DNA from: Phyto melanocephala
Lineage: Eukaryota > Arthropoda > Insecta > Diptera > Rhinophoridae
Assembly (NCBI GenBank): GCA_941918925.1
Contig: OW799237.1
Location: 69,123,626 to 69,187,625 of the forward strand
Direction: 5' to 3'
DNA: 64,000 nucleotides
The notes beneath the pieces are model-generated. The model made no database searches and was not told the DNA's origin. It saw only the letters and a list, made by a program, of their open reading frames with translations. Positions 1 through 9,904 of this stretch are shown here, piece by piece. The position numbers and the translations under genes were made by a program. The stretch's first letter is position 1, and every line of letters begins with the position of its first letter.

Positions 1-143
1 TTAATCATTTATGGCTTGTTTTGATAAAAAAAAATTAAATAAAAAAAAATAAAAGCATGTTTTAAAAAGACTTCGAATATTAGAAAAAAGTTTTACTTTT
101 CTTAAAGGAAATTTTATTAGGGAATTAATTAAGTAATAAATTT

Positions 144-1061
144 GAGGGTGTGAAGATAAATTCGTCAGTTAAATACGTCCCACATCAATGTTAACTACAT
201 TCCACACTATGTTAACTAAGTTAATTAGTTTTGTAATCTACTCATCAAGAGCTTTCACCCGATATGTCACAACCCCATTCAGGTATGTCGGAAACGGCCC
301 GCATATCACTTAGAATATTTTTAATACAAGTACGACTTTTCGTATTTTTTCACCCCCTGCAGCGCCGCTCCTGAGAAAGAACTGATTATACCCGCTTTAG
401 TTTTGTAATCTACTCATCAAGAGCTTTCACATGATATGTCACAACCCCATTCAGATATGTCCAAAATGGCCCGCATATCACTTAGAATATTTTTAATTCA
501 AGTATGATATTTTCATATATTTGCACCCCCTGTAGCGCCGCTCCTGAGAGAGAACCTAATATAATCAATTCAGTTTTGTAATCTACTCAGCCGGAGCTTT
601 CACCCGATATGTCACTTCCCCATTCAGGTATGTCCGAAATGGCCCGCATATCACTTAGAATATTTGTAATACAAGTAGGTCATTTTTGTATATTTCCACC
701 CCCTGTAGCGCCGCTCCTGAGAAAGAACTTAATATACCTGCTTTAGTTTTGTAATCTACTTGTCAAGAGCTTTCACCCGATATGTCACAACCCCATTCAG
801 GTATGTCGGAAATGGCCCGCCTGGACGCCTCAAAATGAGCATATTCATATTCATGTACAAAACGTACATTTTTCTAATTTTTTTTTATTAATTTATTTAA
901 TTAATTTGTTTTTTATAAATTATTATTATAAAAAGTGAGTTTTTTTGTTTATTTATCAAAAAAATCTTAATTTTTAAAATTTATCTTAGTTAACATAGTG
1001 TGGAATGTAGTTAACATTGATGTGGGACGTATTTAACTGGCGAATTTATCTTCACACCCTC
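144..1061. mobile_element. MULE-like element with ~77-bp terminal inverted repeats and 9-bp target duplication
   Basis: The ends are inverted copies of each other: 144-220 begins GAGGGTGTGAAG and 985-1061 is its reverse complement, with one mismatch noticed over about 77 bp. The 9-mer AATAAATTT sits immediately outside both ends (135-143 and 1062-1070), a direct target-site duplication. Long TIRs with a 9-bp duplication are the usual signature of Mutator-like elements. No transposase is visible inside; the interior is a tandem array plus AT-rich DNA, so this is a non-autonomous copy. The superfamily is inferred from the duplication length only; Merlin-type elements (8-9 bp) are an alternative. 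Confidence 0.8.
227..820. repeat. 173-bp tandem repeat array, about 3.5 units
   Basis: Units start at 227, 399, 572 and 745 with the shared opening AGTTTTGTAATCTACT, giving a period of 172-173 bp. Each unit carries the same ordered landmarks: a GAGCTTTCACCCGATATGTC-like block, CCCATTCAG, GGCCCGCATATCACTTAG and CGCCGCTCCTGAGA. The last unit is cut off near 820. Units differ by scattered substitutions, so the array is not brand new. It lies wholly inside the TIR element at 144-1061. Confidence 0.85.
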
Positions 1062-1319
1062 AATAAATTTTAAAATTTTTTGCCGTTTTCACGTAAAAAA
1101 TATATTTTTTGCTTTAATTTTTTTATTATAATTCCGAAACTACTTAGCCGATTAAAACGCAATATATTAACGGATTAAAGGCTGTGTAAATCTACATTTT
1201 TCAAAGTTTACTTTAAGAATATCGAACTAACCGTTTTCGAGTTATTATTGATTATGTAAAGCAGCGTCTAAAAAAATCTTGAATTAAAAAAAAATTATCC
1301 ATAGAATTAAAAAATTTAA

Positions 1320-1800
1320 CCATTTTTGTACTCAGGTATCCATGATGCATCAAATCTATATAGTGGTTAGCAAACCTCTTTTTTTTTGCTGTTGACCTGT
1401 GATATCCTTCCTGCAAATCTTGACGTTTTGCCGCAATTCGTCAGCATTTTTGAGATTTTTGCCTTCATGTTCATTTTAAAATATTTGTTTTGTTTATCTA
1501 AGCATCTACATCTATCATCTAAGCTACATTATTGATAAATGTTCCTCCGCGTATAGTATCATTCTGTTTTATATGTTTTTAAAAACATGATCCATTCTTA
1601 AACTGTTCCTAAAAATTGGTCCAATACAATGCCCAGCAAACGCACCTCACACCATAATATTTCCGCCTTCATGCTTAATCGTTTTGATAGTATATATTTT
1701 ATTTTGGATTGTGTTGCTGGTTAACAGGACGCCATTCATAGCGTTTTCTTATCTGATTCCCATCGGAAAAATTTAGATTCGTCGGTCGCATTTTTTTTTT
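1320..1800 (-). pseudogene. Tc1-like transposase relic
   Basis: Reading the minus strand and allowing frame breaks gives Tc1-type landmarks in order: SDESKFFRWESD, a piece like PVNQQHNPK (degraded), a TIKHEGGNIMVW-like block and YAEEHLSI. These correspond to the middle of a Tc1 transposase between the first and second catalytic acidic residues. Stops and shifts are frequent, so it is dead. The stretch 1071-1319 to its left is AT-rich with nothing recognisable. Confidence 0.6.
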
Positions 1801-1879
1801 TTTTTTCTTTTAAAAACTGTGGTTTCTTTGTTTTTGGCAACATCCAAAATCTCTTTTTCGAAACTACTTGGTTCTTTCT

Positions 1880-2630
1880 TTTTATACCCTTCACACAGTG
1901 AAAAAGGGTATATATAGGTTTGTCATTCCGTGTGAAATTTCTACAATTTTCATTTCCGACCCCATAAAGTATATATTTTCTGAAAGCTTATGAATAGGGG
2001 AGTCGATTAAGCCCTGTCAGTCTGTCCGTGTGTATGTTGAAATCAACTTTTTGAAGCCCCCCGAAATCGCTTGGACCCGGGTGAGGTACTAAAATATCAG
2101 AAATATTCGGGAGTAGAACGGTAAAATCAGAAACATCGGTTCATAAACAACTGAGATATGAGCAAAAACCCACGACCACCTTGATTTTTTTTTCACAAAA
2201 ACAACATTACAACAACAACATACATACATACAAACTTGTATATTGGTTAAAGTAAACGTGGGATCGAATCCCAGCTGAGCCAAAAAATTTTTTTTTTATT
2301 TTTTTAAATTTTTTTTTTAATTTTTTTTTATTTTTTAATTAATATATTATTTATATTTTTATTATTTTTTTTATTTTTTTTTTGTTTTATATTTATTATT
2401 TATATTTTAATTATTTTTTTTTTAATTTTTTTTTTAACTTTTTTTAAAATTTTTATTTTTTTTAAAACATACATACGTTAATTTTTGATTTTACAATGGG
2501 ATGTTTTTATATATGTATGTTTTTCATATAAGATGAATGGTGATACAAACTACTGTTATTGCATGACTACACGTTGTGAAGGGTATATAAGATTCGGCAT
2601 GGCCGAATATAGCACTCTTACTTGTTTTTG
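1880..2630 (+). mobile_element. Helentron/DINE-1-like non-autonomous repeat, family A
   Basis: It starts with TATACCCTTCACACAGTG, carries an AT-rich simple-sequence centre (2287-2470) and ends GTGAAGGGTATATAAGATTC followed by the hairpin ATTCGGC..GCCGAAT and CTTACTTGTTTT. The start and end contain a subterminal inverted repeat (ACCCTTCAC / GTGAAGGGT). Subterminal inverted repeats, a central microsatellite-like block and a 3' hairpin are the layout of DINE-1/Helentron elements of flies; the assignment is by layout, not by search. The same family recurs at 9300, 27904-30378 and 53414. Confidence 0.7.
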
Positions 2631-2639
2631 CTAATATAA

Positions 2640-2885
2640 GTTAAAATATACTTACCAATAAATTTACAATTTTTAAACAATTCAATGATGATAATTTTAA
2701 ACCATTCACAGACACCAATATCCAGATTAAAACGTTGACAAACTGTTGCAATATTCTTTTGCAATTGGGGAGTTTTGTTTTATTCGGTTATGGACAATGG
2801 TTAGAAATTGGCACTGAGTTTTTAGTTATAAGTAGAATATTAAGAAAATTAAACAAATTTTTAACTCTTAATTATATTTTTCCAG
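2640..2885. other. AT-rich stretch, possible intron end
   Basis: No ORF or repeat is recognised. It ends in a pyrimidine-rich run and TTTTTCCAG, a good splice acceptor for the open stretch that follows. Confidence 0.3.
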
Positions 2886-2984
2886 AATAAACAGCAAAAA
2901 CAAGGTTTTAACTTGGCTCTAAGTAAGAAAAAGGGGAGCAGTAAAGCTATGAAAAACTCAACATCCGCACTTAGTGTCCACTAG
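2886..2984 (+). CDS. candidate terminal coding exon of an unidentified plus-strand gene
   Basis: Directly after the acceptor TATATTTTTCCAG an open frame of 32 codons runs to TAG at 2982-2984. It starts NKQQKQGFNLALSKKKG and ends MKNSTSALSVH, a Lys/Ser-rich tail with ordinary fly codon use. The other two frames close within about a dozen codons. An AATAAATAAA signal near 3121 could end its transcript, which would converge tail-to-tail with Ctu1 (stop at 3174). Its upstream exons would lie left of the window or be hidden behind the transposons at 0.1-2.6 kb. I do not recognise the protein. It could be a chance open stretch; transcript evidence would decide. Confidence 0.35.
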   Translation, partial: NKQQKQGFNLALSKKKGSSKAMKNSTSALSVH

Positions 2985-3173
2985 GCTCCATTGTGCGAAC
3001 TGATGTTATCTGAATAAGTTCTAATTGCAGAGGAAAAGTTTGGCACTGCTTGTGAATCAGGAGCATAAAGCCAAAAAATCTGATTAACTACTAAGTAAAA
3101 ATTAAAAATATTGAAACAAAAAATAAATAAATTGAAATTCAACTCAACACAAATATTTTTTTATTTACAAAAA

Positions 3174-5748
3174 TCAAAAATCATTCTTTACCAAATTAGC
3201 TTTTTCTCTAAGGGCCAATTCTCTTTCCTGGTTCGCGATCATTCGATCACCTTTTGATTTCTTACCGATACCCAATTTGGGTAAACCTCGATTTAGACCC
3301 TCTAGTAACACACACGCTTTGCACGGCTGTTGAGAAGACACAAAACCGCAACGTTCACATTTGCCTCTTAACGGTTTCTTAATGGTATCCTTAAATCTTA
3401 ATTGTTCGCCAGAATGGATTATGTCCATTATTGCAGAAGGTCTAACTTTTTCCAAATCCTTAAGAAAAGCCCTTGCATGACCTCGATACGCATTAGGTGC
3501 AAACACACATTCTGTTGAAAAGTACACAAGTTTCTTATAATGGGCATACATAACAATCTCTTTTTCATATGTGTACTTAAGCGGCTTTACTCTTGGTATA
3601 GAGTCTTCACTACCTCCTGTTTTGATATCGGTGCATCTTCTCAAACGAGCCGTATCGCCACGTAAAATATTCATTATCACTGTCTCTGCTATGTCATCAG
3701 CATTATGACCGGTAGCTATACTATCAACTTCTAATAATTTTGCTCCACGATCTAAGGCTTGTCTACGGAATACACCACAAAATGTACAATTGTTAGAACG
3801 GCCAATTTGTGCCACAATGCGATCCATAGTCCACCCATAGAGTTCTTCATAAGAAATAATTTTTAAGGGTATTTGATAGTCATCACGATTCTGTTTTACA
3901 GTTTCTAAACTATCATCACGATAGCCCGTTATACCTTCATCTATGGATAGTAAAACTAGTTCTAAACCATAGTCATAACGTTCGTTTAGCAGCTTCAGGC
4001 TGAAAATAAATTTAATTTTTATATTTTGTTCTCGAAGATCTGAAACATAAAAGCTATTCATATTGTAAGACCATAAGCTTGCGAAAATTAAATTAATTGC
4101 AATACTCTAATAGAGTGCGAATATATTAACTACCGCAAATAAATCTGCTGCCACCCACGGCTATTGTGTAATAAATTTGATTGAAGTCTCCTGAAATACC
4201 TATTTAGAGAGTTTTTTAAGGGCTCAGAATGAGTTAAGCCCCACGGTTGTCTTTAGTATGTGTATGATGATCAGGTTAGAGTTGAAAGCGGGGTAGTGAA
4301 AAATATGTACTTGTTTTGTGTTTTTGGTGATTTATTTCCTTTTACAATTATTTGGAAAAAATATATGTTAGAGGAAAAAGTCATCATTTGAGCTTTGACT
4401 TTTTGAAGGTTCTTTAAAAGAAAATTAAGTTATGTTTACACCTCATCGTATTTAATATCTGAATAAGTGCCATGTTAATGAGATGTAGAAAACGACCGGG
4501 ACCCATCTGCTTAACGTTGTTGAACCAAAAAATTTTCAAAAATAACAATTACTTGCAAGTTTAGATCTAAAATATGTAAAAAAAACCCCAAATACGATTT
4601 TTTTACACTGAATTCGATGAACCCAATTTTCGAGCACTTTTTCCACTAAATCAAGTATGTCATGAATGACACGTTCAATATTAACTACAAGTATAAAGCT
4701 TTAAGAGTCTGATTTATTATATTTCGAAAGACCAACGACTTCAAATAACCCCACAAGAAGCAGTCTAACGGGGTTTAAATCACAACTTCTTGGAGGCCAT
4801 TCAATATCACAATTTCTTGCAATAATCGAATCTAAAACTTTTCTTGCAATAATTCAATTGTTGCATTTGCTGTATGGCAGGTAACCTCATCTTGGAACCA
4901 AATGTCAAGATCAATTTCGGCAATACAAATTTTTTTATAGTCAATATTAACCGTTCTCCATTGACTGTATCGGTGTTACCAGCTTCATTTCAAAAGTACG
5001 GACTGATGATTTAACCAGACCAAAAACCGCACCAAACTGTCAATTTAAGTTAATTTAATGGTTTTTCATGAATAATTTGTTGACTTTCTTCACACCAGAA
5101 TCAACAGTGTTTTCCACTTAATCAGAGGAAATTCCTGCAGAAGTCGTGGAGGCCATTTTAATGACGTTTTATTTCAAACTTTACTTCACATTAAATAAAA
5201 AACTTTTGAATTTCCTTAAGAATAAGTATGTTTTTTTTTTAATAAATCATAATACTGCTATTGGAAAACCTTTTACTTGCAATATAAGTGGCCGATTTTA
5301 TTTTAAATACGATAAGGTACCCCCAATATAAAATTATAGTGCTGCGGAAAATTACGATAGTTGAAATTTTACTCGTATACTTGAGTTCTATCGTTGGTTT
5401 AAGGTTTTTAGAATTCTAAAATGTAAATCTAGTTCGAATGTAAAATACTACTTGCTCCAATATTGGGCAAATCAATACTTTACTTACACATGAGCCAATA
5501 CTGTAGAGTCTTTACCACCGCTTGCTGCCACTGCCACTTTTTCACCACGACTGAACAAATTGCTAGATATAATTGTGTGATGAATTTCGGCTTCAAATGC
5601 AGCAAAAAAACAGTCTTTACATAGGGCATCCGAACTTTTGGGTCGCTGAAAAATATATGATAATATACATAACTTATAAAACTTTTAAAAATTAAAATAC
5701 CTTTAATACAGCTTTTTTGCCACATTTTGATTTACAATTAATGGGCAT
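3174..5748 (-). CDS. Ctu1: Cytoplasmic tRNA 2-thiolation protein 1 (Ctu1/NCS6)
   Basis: Three minus-strand exons: 5701..5748, 5488..5645 and 3174..3999 (48+158+826 nt, 343 codons plus stop). Introns are GT-AG (52.. bp at 5646-5700; 1,488 bp at 4000-5487) and the V69 codon is split GT|C. The protein starts [12 protein letters not shown]. It has an N-terminal zinc site (CKSKC, CKDC to residue 28), the ATP-pyrophosphatase loop SGGKDST at 58-64, CTFC at 140-143 and a second cysteine (TEC) at 233 that match the thiolation cysteines of the family, and a C-terminal zinc ribbon (CERC 283-286, CKAC 295-298). With Ctu2 and the Urm1 sulfur relay it makes the 2-thio group of wobble uridine in Lys, Glu and Gln tRNAs in the cytosol. 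Length equals that of the fly orthologue as I recall it, and no defect is visible. Intron 2 holds a mariner relic. Confidence 0.95.
4590..5060 (-). pseudogene. mariner-like transposase relic in Ctu1 intron 2
   Basis: On the minus strand, with frame breaks, the pieces [22 protein letters not shown]-like, [19 protein letters not shown] and [15 protein letters not shown] appear in the order expected of a mariner-family transposase. They cover the central and C-terminal catalytic domain (WFQ-D motif included). Several stops and one or more shifts make it non-coding. No clear TIRs were found. The remaining intron sequence (4000-4590) shows nothing recognisable. Confidence 0.75.
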
Positions 5749-6043
5749 TATAAAAATAAAAGATTTTGGTTTTTTTAATTACAGATAGAAAATAACACGT
5801 TTATTTACTTCACAAATATATGATATTTGATGCAGAATGCTCACTGAGATGATGACATTGTGTACAGTTAAAGGATGATTTTTTAAGCAGCTGTATTTTG
5901 GCGAATTCGAAGGTGAACTCGTCGCTAAAACAACTACAAAGTGAAAAAATACAACGTGTATTTTGTTAGTGTAAACTAACTTGAGCTGTCAAAAAGTTGT
6001 TTACGAAACCATAAATAAAAACACGTTTGTTTACATATACTTA
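5749..6043. other. Ctu1 upstream region
   Basis: AT-rich 5' flank of Ctu1. The part 5925-6035 (TATTTTGTTAGTGTAAA..GTCAAAAAG) resembles one end of the reptin-bearing transposon at 7363-7490, perhaps an old relic of the same family. No promoter motif is claimed. Confidence 0.25.
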
Positions 6044-6774
6044 AGGTGAATTCACCCATTTGTTCTGAACAAAATTTTTTCCGGAGAATAACATTTTTTA
6101 CTGAGAGTTTTCTGCAGAACGATTCACCCATTTAAGAAAATTTGTCCGAAAAAACAAAGCTGCCATATAATATAAAATGCAAACAGTTGTACAAAGTGGA
6201 AGCACCGCTAGCAAACTATGTAAATAAATACAAACGTAAATTATTTCATTAAAATATATGTGAAGAAAATGTCGGATAGAAGAAAACTAAAATTATTATT
6301 TTTAATTGAAGTGCATAAAGTCAATTTGTTTGCAAAAGAAATTTATAAAAAAAAATCGAAAATAAAAAGAGTCGCTTCTATTTCATTCTATAAACCCTGT
6401 TTTAAATAATTATTTTTGTATGCACTATTGCTCATGTCATACAAACATTTTCTTCCTGGTTTTTTAATTCTTCTATTAATTTTTGAGCAATATTTTCATT
6501 AAATTCCATTTTAATTGTTAATTTTCGGCAAAAACAATTTTTGTATAATAAATGTACTGACACTGTGTAATGTGGCAACCAAATTCAATTTTCATGTAAA
6601 TATTGAAAAATAGTGGCATCCCAATTCAGTTTCTTCTGAACAAGAATTAAAATTAAACCAATTCAAGAAAAATCTTTCTGAACAAAATAATCTCTCTCTC
6701 TCTCAAAAGTAAAACATCAAACTCAATACAAAAAAAATTTGTTCTGAACTAAAATTTTATGGGTGAATCCAGCT
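6044..6774. mobile_element. Harbinger-like non-autonomous element, TSD TTA
   Basis: Ends are AGGTGAATTCACCCAT (6044) and the inverse of AGCTGGATTCACCCAT (6774). TTA lies outside each end (6041-6043, 6775-6777). Subterminal GTTCTGAAC motifs (for example GTTCTGAACAAAATTTT at 6061 and GTTCTGAACTAAAATTTT at 6741) are repeated inside. A 3-bp TTA duplication fits PIF/Harbinger. There is no coding sequence. Confidence 0.55.
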
Positions 6775-7492
6775 TTACATATTCACAAACAAAAATAGTC
6801 TGTTTTATTTAATTTTATTTTTTTTTACGTTTTATTAAATTTTTCACAATTTTTTTTATCTCTTTTTTTTAAATTTTTAACAGAATTTGCACAATTTTTC
6901 ACAATTTTAAAAATTTTTCAACTAATGGCGCCCACAAATGTAAAGAATAAAAAAGTAGAAGCACACAAAAACACAAACAAAATTTGACATTTCAATATTA
7001 AAAAAAGTGCTCAGCTGATAAACAGCTGCTTTAATAACTTCACCTGATGTAAATTCGCCTAGAGCTGTATTGTTATTTCCAAGGTCTATTAAATAAGGTC
7101 TGTTCAACTAATCAGCTGATCGTTTTTTGCTCCCCTATGTTTACTACTCGAAGTTGTCAAAATTTGTTTACCTTTTTAGGGCGACATTTATGTTTTTCAA
7201 TTTTTCAATCTTATGATTGATAATTTTTCAACTTATGAATATATTTCCGAGCCGGACATGCTGGTAAAAGGCGTTTCTGTACCCAAGGACTGAGCCACAC
7301 CAACAGCTATAGCAGCCTTGCCATTACTTGGCTCACAGGCCAAGAAAATACAACGATTAGCTCAAGGTCTATTAAATAAGGTCTGTGCAACTCTACAAAA
7401 ACAAAAAGCAAAAACAATATACGGGCATTTTGTTAGTGTAAAATTACTCTAAGGTAGTCAAAAACAGCTGACTAAAATACCAAAAAATTCAT

Positions 7493-7629
7493 CCAGGGGC
7501 CAAATTACGGCATTCGATCACGATCGAAATTTTACTCGAACGATCGAGTTCGCTGTGCTTTAGGTATAGAGATTCTAATAAGAATTTTACAATTTCGATC
7601 ACGTTCGAATGCCGTAATTCGGCCCCTGG
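7493..7629. mobile_element. 127-137-bp palindromic MITE inside the inner copy
   Basis: Ends CCAGGGGCCAAATTACGGC and the inverse of CCAGGGGCCGAATTACGGC. The empty site is preserved in the outer copy as TTCATCCAGGTGAAAT (inverse at 8625-8640), so the net insertion is 132 bp. If the target is CCAGG, the duplication would read CCAGG on the left and CCTGG on the right. A diverged relative may lie at 5343-5445. Confidence 0.75.
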
Positions 7630-7853
7630 TGAAATTATCAGTCCATCTGATGTGAAACGTTACTGTCAAACTCTATGTATAAAAAATTATTTTTTATGAG
7701 GTATTTGACAGAGAGTAGCACAGCAAATTCGCCGTTGCATATACCTGTATGAATATGCCTAACGCCTATTAAATTTTGTGTTTTCATTTTGTTTAACAAT
7801 TTTTTCAAGACAACAAAAATAAATTGTGTTAATAGTAAATATTTGCTAATAAT

Positions 7854-8113
7854 ATGGCTGATAAAGATAAAATAGAAGTCTAGACGATGTCTTGAAGAAG
7901 CGTGCTGTTTTACAAGGTATGTTGGGCCAGAAAGATGCTCGTTTCGCTGCTGGTGTTGTACAAATGGTGCGTGAAGGCAAAATAGCTAATCGTTGTATTT
8001 TCTTGGCCTGTGAGCCAAGTAATGGCAAGGCTGCTATAGCTGTTGGTGTGGCTCAGTCCTTGGGTACAGAAACGCCTTTTACCAGCATGTCCGGCTCGGA
8101 AATATATTCATAA
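7854..8113 (+). pseudogene. rept: Captured 5' fragment of reptin (RuvBL2-like AAA+ helicase)
   Basis: ATGGCTGATAAAGATAAAAT opens as MADKDKIEV, then about 19 codons of the family sequence are missing. The frame resumes as LDDVLKKRAVLQGMLGQKDA, continues through VVQMVREGKIANRCIFLA and ends TPFTSMSGSEIYS followed by TAA at 8111-8113. This is the N-terminal ~90 residues of RuvBL2. The Walker A region, normally GEPSTGKT, reads CEPSNGKA, so ATP binding would be lost. The deletion also breaks the frame between start and body. The AT-rich DNA before the ATG may be captured 5' leader. It sits inside a transposon and ends well short of the helicase core: a gene fragment, not a gene. The full-length parent is not in this window. 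Confidence 0.9.
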
Positions 8114-8771
8114 GTTGAAAAATTATCAATCATAAGATTGAAAAATTGAGAAACATAAATGTCGCCCTAAAAAGGTAAACAAATTTTGACAACTTCGAGT
8201 AGTAAACATAGGGGAGCAAAAAACGATCAGCTGATTAGTTGAACAGACCTTATTTAATAGACCTTGGATTAGCTATTTTGCCTTCACGCACCATTTGTAC
8301 AACACCAGCAGCGAAACGAGCATCTTTCTGGCCCAACATACCTTGTAAAACAGCACGCTTCTTCAAGACATCGTCTAGACTTCTATTTTATCTTTATCAG
8401 CCATATTATTAGCAAATATTTACTATTAACACAATTTATTTTTGTTGTCTTGAAAAAATTGTTAAACAAAATGAAAACACAAAATTTAATAGGCGTTAGG
8501 CATATTCATACAGGTATATGCAACGGCGAATTTGCTGTGCTACTCTCTGTCAAATACCTCATAAAAAATAATTTTTTATACATAGAGTTTGACAGTAACG
8601 TTTCACATCAGATGGACTGATAATTTCACCTGGATGAATTTTTTGGTATTTTAGTCAGCTGTTTTTGACTACCTTAGAGTAATTTTACACTAACAAAATG
8701 CCCGTATATTGTTTTTGCTTTTTGTTTTTGTAGAGTTGCACAGACCTTATTTAATAGACCTTGGTTATTTC

Positions 8772-9172
8772 ATTGCGTTTTTTACTTTTTCTAATTATAA
8801 ACAATCATTAGTGCTGTCATGTAGTTTATACTCTCCCCATAAATAAAAATGTTTCCAAAAACATTCTCTATAACTTTTTTTCTTCCTTTTTTCCTTGTTG
8901 TTTTCTTTGAGTTTGGTTACTTTTATATAACTTTTTACTTAGTGGATATTTCAGGTAGTAGTAGTTATTGGCTCAAAAGGTAATTTTTATGAAATTATTT
9001 AGATTGTGATATATCTGCATTTTTTCTAATTCAATACAGAAAAATATTTTTCATATAAATCCGCAAATTCGTCTGATGATGGTAATAAAAGGTAGCCTAT
9101 GTGTTAACTTACTTTTTAAGTTTATTCTTTCATGATAACAAATAAAATAAAAATTTAATTTCTTAATAATAA
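8772..9172. other. AT-rich spacer
   Basis: No ORF, splice signal or repeat stands out here. Confidence 0.3.
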
Positions 9173-9830
9173 CACCCCTTTCTCACTAGGCAAGTCACTT
9201 TATCAAGTTAGTTTTTTATTTTCTTTTATTTTTCTTTGAACTTGCTTTCATGTTCAGACTCAGCAACTGACTTGCCCAAGTTTCGTTCTCTTTTACTTAT
9301 TATACTCTTCACACAGTGCAAAAGGGTATATATAGGTTTATCATTCCGTTTGAAATTTCTACAATTATCAATTATCTACACATATATACAAACGTGGTAT
9401 ATTGGAGTGAGCCAAAAATTTTTTTTTATTTTATATTTTATTCAGATTTTTATTGTTTTATTTTTAATTTTTCTTTTAATTTATTTTTTTAAGCACATAA
9501 GTAAACTAAATGTATAATATTACAATGGGATGTTTTTATATATGTATGTTTTGTATGTACGTATTTCATATGAGATAAATGGTGACATAAACAATTGTTG
9601 TTGAATGACTACACGTTGTGAAGGGTATATAAGATTCGGCATGGCCGAATATAGCTCTCTTGTTTGTTTTTATTACTCTTTTGTTTTCTCAACAAAAACT
9701 TGCTCGTACTTGCCGAGTACAGGCAAGTGTGTACTCAAAAATGAGCAAGTTTCTTCCTCTTAACCCGACCTTACCCCTTTTGCCTATAAACACAACTTGC
9801 GCAAGTGACTTGCCTAGTGAAAAAGGCGTG
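9173..9830. mobile_element. MITE with TIR CACCCCTTTCTCACTAGGC, split by a Helentron-like repeat
   Basis: The left end CACCCCTTTCTCACTAGGCA (9173) pairs with the inverse of CACGCCTTTTTCACTAGGCA ending at 9830. TAATAA flanks both ends (9167-9172, 9831-9836). AAGTCACTT, GACTTGCC and related blocks recur inside. No coding sequence. Superfamily unclear; the duplication is 6 bp at least. Confidence 0.65.
9300..9668 (+). mobile_element. Internally deleted family A Helentron-like repeat
   Basis: Starts TATACTCTTCACACAGTG, lacks most of the 5' half, and ends with the family hairpin ATTCGGCATGGCCGAAT followed by CTCTCTTGTTTG. It is inserted in the MITE at 9173-9830. Confidence 0.7.
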
Positions 9831-9904
9831 TAATAACCAGATAGATTAATATTTTTTTTTTTTTTTTTAATTTAAGGGTGGAGGTACATAACCAAAAAGC
9901 TAGG

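Larger units (their letters stand above)
7363..8266 (+). mobile_element. Inner copy of the same reptin-bearing transposon
   Basis: It has the same 23-bp TIRs (7363-7385 and 8244-8266) and its own 8-bp duplication GATTAGCT (7355-7362, 8267-8274). It is inserted in opposite orientation into the reptin segment of the outer copy. Its 904 bp minus 132 bp of a nested MITE equals 772 bp, exactly the length of the outer copy. The two copies are nearly identical by eye; one difference noted is GAGAAAC at 8148 against GAAAAAC in the outer copy. They moved recently and after the gene fragment was captured. Confidence 0.9.
7233..8404 (-). pseudogene. rept: Second reptin fragment (outer copy), split by the inner transposon
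   Basis: The same fragment reads on the minus strand from the ATG at 8404 down to 8275, is interrupted by the inner element (7363-8266), and resumes at 7354/7362 to the TAA at 7233-7235. It has the same internal deletion and the same altered Walker A residues as the inner copy, so both derive from one captured fragment. Together the two copies form a long inverted repeat. Confidence 0.88.
7080..8763 (-). mobile_element. Outer copy of a reptin-bearing P/hAT-type transposon (split by an inner copy)
   Basis: Starts CAAGGTCTATTAAATAAGG at 7080 and ends with its exact inverse at 8763 (23-bp perfect TIR). The 8-mer GTTATTTC flanks it on both sides (7072-7079, 8764-8771). Without the inner insertion and one copy of the inner target duplication it is 772 bp (7080-7362 plus 8275-8763). 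It carries, on the minus strand, the start of the reptin (RuvBL2) coding region. An 8-bp duplication fits hAT or P elements. The TIR resembles that of the MITE at 58481 and, more loosely, the P-element terminus CATGATGAAATAACATAAGG, so I favour the P superfamily. Confidence 0.88.

Noticed and set aside
2089..2283. Open frames beginning MAQLGFDATFSLTSIHV at 2.1, 28.6, 29.0 and 53.6 kb (minus strand)
   Set aside because: They are the same non-coding stretch of the family A Helentron-like repeat read backwards; length changes with indels and CTGTCCG repeat number.
7892..8113. Working reptin gene or novel small AAA+ protein
   Set aside because: It sits inside a transposon, lacks about 19 codons after the start, has a ruined Walker A and stops before the helicase core.
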